Positions 61,166-64,000 of a stretch of 64,000 bases of DNA are shown piece after piece. How positions within the stretch are numbered: the first letter of the stretch is position 1; each line of letters begins with the position of its first letter. Origin of the DNA: Niabella yanshanensis (lineage in GTDB: Bacteria; Bacteroidota; Bacteroidia; Chitinophagales; Chitinophagaceae); NCBI RefSeq assembly GCF_034424215.1, contig NZ_CP139960.1:4898001-4962000 (forward strand), given 5' to 3'. The translations under genes and the position numbers were made by a program. A model generated the notes under the pieces. It did no database searches, was not told where the DNA came from, and worked only from the letters and a program-made list of their open reading frames with translations.

Positions 61166-62584
61166 ATGTCCGTTAAGTATGATACTATAGTAGTGGGATC
61201 AGGCCCCAATGGACTGGCAGCTGCGATCACTTTGCAGCAACGCGGTCATCCGGTGCTGCTGATCGAAGGTAAGGGGCAGGTGGGAGGCGGTTTACGAACC
61301 AGCGAATTAACCCTGCCAGGTTTTCATCATGATGTATGCTCGGCGATTCATCCCATGGCTATACATTCACCTTTTCTTTCATCACTTCCTTTAGCAGACT
61401 TTGGTTTGGAATATATCCATTCTGCCATTGCTGCTGCACATCCTTTTGATGGGGGAAGTGCTGCATATGTAACGCATTCAATCGAAGACACCGCAAGCGC
61501 TTTAGGTAAAGATGAGCAGGTTTATTTAGATTTAATAGGACCTGTGATTGAAGATTGGCCTTTTATTATCAATAGTATCCTGGCGCCCCTGCGTTTTCCC
61601 GATCACCCTTTCAGGTTGGCAAAGTTTGGATTGAAAGCGTTGCGCTCCGCTTCGGCCATTGCCAGGAAATTTTCAACAAGGAAAGGAAAAGGGCTTTGGG
61701 GCGGGATGGCCGCCCATTCTATTCAACCGCTCACTAACACAAGCACAGCTGCAGTAGGTTTAGTATTGTCCGCTGCTGCACATATCAAAGGCTGGCCCAT
61801 GGCGAAGGGCGGCTCTCAGGCTGTTGCCAATGCAATGGCTGCCTACTTTAAGCATTTAGGCGGAACGATTCAGACAGGGCGATGGGTACAATCAGTAGAA
61901 GAGTTGCCCCAGGCACGTGCTTTGGTATTAGATGTGACGCCGGCACAGTTGTTAAAAATAGCCGGCCATCGTTTTACATCATTTTACCGGTCTCAGCTGC
62001 AGCGTTATCGCTACGGAATGGGCGTGTTTAAATTAGACTGGGCATTAAGCGGTCCAATTCCTTTTTTATCAGAAGAATGTAGAAAAGCGGCTACCATTCA
62101 TATTGGCGGAGCATTTGAAGAAATCGCTTTATCTGAAAGCAGTGCATCTTCAGGAAAAATGATTGATAAGCCTTTCGTGCTTTTGGCACAACAGAGCTTA
62201 TTTGACGTTTCGAGAGCTCCTGGTGGGCAACATACTGCCTGGGGATATTGCCATGTTCCCAACGGATCGGCCGTTGATATGACTGATATCATAGAACAAC
62301 AGGTAGAACGCTTTGCTCCCGGATTCAAAAAACTGATATTAAGCAGGCATGCTATGAATGCGCAACAAATGGAGATATACAATCCTAATTATATAGGAGG
62401 AGATATTAACGGCGGTATTATGGACATTCGGCAGCTGTACACACGTCCATCTTTAAGCCTTACACCTTACCGCACATCTGATCGACAAATATATATCTGC
62501 TCCTCCTCAACACCACCTGGTGGAGGGGTTCACGGAATGTGCGGGTATCACGCTGCACAAACCATATTAAAGGATCTGTTTTAG
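61166..62584 (+). CDS. CrtI-like FAD-dependent oxidoreductase
   Basis: 472 aa. FAD-binding motif VVGSGPNGLAAAITL and the phytoene-dehydrogenase-type segment VLLIEGKGQVGGGLRTSEL. The C-terminal FAD segment ICSSSTPPGGGVHGMCGYHA is also typical. It belongs to the amine oxidase / phytoene desaturase superfamily, but no other carotenoid gene is nearby, so the substrate is uncertain. It is 78 bases after the rhodanese gene on the same strand, and may end the operon. Confidence 0.85.
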   Translation: MSVKYDTIVVGSGPNGLAAAITLQQRGHPVLLIEGKGQVGGGLRTSELTLPGFHHDVCSAIHPMAIHSPFLSSLPLADFGLEYIHSAIAAAHPFDGGSAAYVTHSIEDTASALGKDEQVYLDLIGPVIEDWPFIINSILAPLRFPDHPFRLAKFGLKALRSASAIARKFSTRKGKGLWGGMAAHSIQPLTNTSTAAVGLVLSAAAHIKGWPMAKGGSQAVANAMAAYFKHLGGTIQTGRWVQSVEELPQARALVLDVTPAQLLKIAGHRFTSFYRSQLQRYRYGMGVFKLDWALSGPIPFLSEECRKAATIHIGGAFEEIALSESSASSGKMIDKPFVLLAQQSLFDVSRAPGGQHTAWGYCHVPNGSAVDMTDIIEQQVERFAPGFKKLILSRHAMNAQQMEIYNPNYIGGDINGGIMDIRQLYTRPSLSLTPYRTSDRQIYICSSSTPPGGGVHGMCGYHAAQTILKDLF

Positions 62585-62820
62585 TAAAACAACGGAGTGT
62601 ATGGCAGAAGCAAAAGCACCGTAGCCCACTCTAGCCCTCTAAACCACTGTAAAAATAGTGGCGTGAATGTGCTTTCGGATCAACTTTCGACGAATGAGGT
62701 GTTTTGCAAGTTCGGTACCTGTTTTTTTTAGATAAACCGGCCGGTAACTCTCTATAAAGTGACTTATTGAAGGCGGGAGCTCACAAGAAGTGTGGTGGTA
62801 CATAGGATGCGGGATCGTTC

Positions 62821-63525
62821 CTAGAATAAAGGCGGAATGTTGTTTTCCTTATGTAGGATCCTGATATCATTAACCAACAAATGAGCGAGCCGGGTAGGTT
62901 CGGGAATCCTGTATTTACGGGTACAGTTCTTAATAATAGCTACGCTTTGCTCAATGCTTACTTTATGACCCGGCGAAACAAAAACAGGTTTACATTTTAG
63001 TTTGGTGCGAAGTACGGTTCCGATACGTTCATGTTTATGAAACAAGGGACTTTCTGCAAAAGGGTTGTCGGCTGGCTCTATGTAAGTGCCGGTAAGCCGT
63101 GTTTTGGCACATCCTATAGAAGGAGTATCGGTAAGCAGCCCAAAATGGGTAGCGATACCCAATCGTCTTTCATGCGCAATGCCCTGCCCGTCCAGCACCA
63201 TAACATCTGGTTTTTGATCCAGCTTATTCCAGGCTTTTAAAAGGGCCGGTATTTCCCTGAAAGCCAATAAGCCTGATATATATGGAAAGCTTGTAGTAGC
63301 AACTATTGATACCCGGTCAACAGGTATCATTTCGGGGTATTTCAATATAATAATGCCGGCGTAAACGGTTTCCTCGAATTTATTAAAAGAGATATCAGCG
63401 CCTCCTATGAAACGGATAGGTATGTTGAGTGCTGTGATGTTGATTTTAGTTCTCAGCTCCTTTTGCAGCGCTACTGCTTCAGAAGCTGTTAATTGATCAT
63501 ATTGATCCGGGCTGATAAACTCCAT
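62821..63525 (-). CDS. nfi: Endonuclease V
   Basis: 234 aa, standard length. Catalytic residues: D44 in FIGGADISFNK, E91 in LLAFREIP and D112 in VMVLDGQGIAHER. Other matches are AKTRLTG and KPVFVSPGHKVSIEQSV. The enzyme nicks DNA one base 3' of deoxyinosine. It lies 12 bases after the lipocalin gene on the same strand. Confidence 0.94.
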   Translation of the reverse strand: MEFISPDQYDQLTASEAVALQKELRTKINITALNIPIRFIGGADISFNKFEETVYAGIIILKYPEMIPVDRVSIVATTSFPYISGLLAFREIPALLKAWNKLDQKPDVMVLDGQGIAHERRLGIATHFGLLTDTPSIGCAKTRLTGTYIEPADNPFAESPLFHKHERIGTVLRTKLKCKPVFVSPGHKVSIEQSVAIIKNCTRKYRIPEPTRLAHLLVNDIRILHKENNIPPLF

Positions 63526-63537
63526 TTCTGTGTGTTA

Positions 63538-64000
63538 TTATTGTTGTTGTGTCCATATCAATTCAGAAGTGTCAAATCCGGCATTTTTAGCAATATCCAG
63601 GTATTTGTTTTTAATGCTGTCGGGCATTGTTTTCTCCCGGGAAAGTAACCACAGGTAATCCCTGTTCTTTCCGCAAACCAGGGCATACTGGTAGTTATCG
63701 TCAATAGCAATTACGTTGTAGCCTGCGTAAAAAGGACCGAAGAATGATACCTTTAACATAGCGATATCTTCATCCTTAACAAACTTAGCCTTCCCTATTG
63801 ATTGCTTTTGCTTATATTTTTTATGGTCGTATCCCGAATTTTTTACCCGGATGGTGCCGTCGCTGTTAGTGCTGTATTCGGCAGTTACCCTGCTCATGTT
63901 TTTCTCAAAACGAAAATCAAACCGGGCTATTTCATACCATTTTCCTAAATAGCGCTCTTTCTGAAAACCGGTAATAGCGGTAACGCCCTTAGGAATAGTT
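63538..64000 (-). CDS. Lipocalin (Blc-like), 5' end cut by window edge
   Basis: About 153 residues visible. The frame continues to the right edge, so the ATG at 63897 is internal. The lipocalin signature GKWYEIARFDFRFEKN lies upstream of it (about 63895-63950), and then FFGPFYAGYNVIAIDDNYQY and YLWLLSREKTMPDSIKNKYL follow, as in Blc. Outer-membrane lipocalins bind fatty acids or lysophospholipids. Ends 12 bases before endonuclease V. Confidence 0.92.
   Translation of the reverse strand, partial: TIPKGVTAITGFQKERYLGKWYEIARFDFRFEKNMSRVTAEYSTNSDGTIRVKNSGYDHKKYKQKQSIGKAKFVKDEDIAMLKVSFFGPFYAGYNVIAIDDNYQYALVCGKNRDYLWLLSREKTMPDSIKNKYLDIAKNAGFDTSELIWTQQQ

Noticed and set aside
62641-62680. Possible terminator hairpin between the CrtI-like and endonuclease V genes
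   Set aside because: Only five to seven base pairs and no T-run; too weak to call.

Overview
The window is chromosomal DNA from a member of the Bacteroidota, most likely a soil or plant-associated Chitinophagaceae-type organism (inference). The support is three SusC/SusD pairs with accessory surface lipoproteins, an ECF sigma/FecR pair next to an STN-bearing SusC, LytTR signalling, many Bacteroidota-style lipoprotein signals, and several promoters that fit TTTG-N19-TAnnTTTG. I saw no rRNA, tRNA, CRISPR array, transposase or phage gene.

Layout. (1) 1-12254 is mixed: a LytTR response regulator (cut by the left edge) with a LytS-type sensor protein, a flavin monooxygenase plus small lipoprotein, a serine beta-lactamase-like lipoprotein, a V4R-sensing hybrid histidine kinase, a PepSY-like secreted protein, a BspA-type repeat protein and a truncated sigma factor. 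(2) 12647-25593, plus strand, is PUL 1: ECF sigma, FecR, STN-SusC, SusD, two surface lipoproteins (DUF5000-type and DUF4998-type), then a sugar isomerase-like protein, a SUMF1-fold protein and a Gfo/Idh/MocA oxidoreductase. It has no glycoside hydrolase. (3) 40065-25696, minus strand, is PUL 2, in the same order SusC, SusD, DUF5000-type, DUF4998-type, then an SGNH acetylesterase, a GH95 and a GH36 enzyme. This suits an acetylated glycan with alpha-linked fucose or galactose. PULs 1 and 2 converge on a shared terminator at 25610-25650. (4) 40285-62584 is a third sugar locus: GntR regulator with SSS symporter; clan GH-D-like hydrolase with AraC regulator; sugar-porter MFS with a DUF5107-TPR protein; and a plus-strand operon SusC, SusD, two DoxX-like membrane proteins, a secreted protein of unknown function, a Tat-exported MBL/rhodanese protein and a CrtI-like oxidoreductase. 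(5) 62821-64000 holds endonuclease V and a lipocalin (cut by the right edge), minus strand.

How it may work together. SusCD pairs import oligosaccharides bound at the surface, secreted enzymes trim them, and inner-membrane transporters (SSS, MFS) bring in sugars. PUL 1 looks controlled by transenvelope sigma/anti-sigma signalling through the STN domain. PUL 2 and the third locus look linked by one GntR regulator: a similar sequence sits on or next to the promoter of PUL 2, of gntR itself and of the third susC.

The most unusual items are the SusCD-DoxX-DoxX-rhodanese/persulfide dioxygenase operon, the putative GntR regulon, a fibronectin-like domain interrupted by a membrane hairpin in the BspA-like protein, a LytS-type kinase with lost ATP-binding motifs, and a long structured leader with a small ORF before the third susC.
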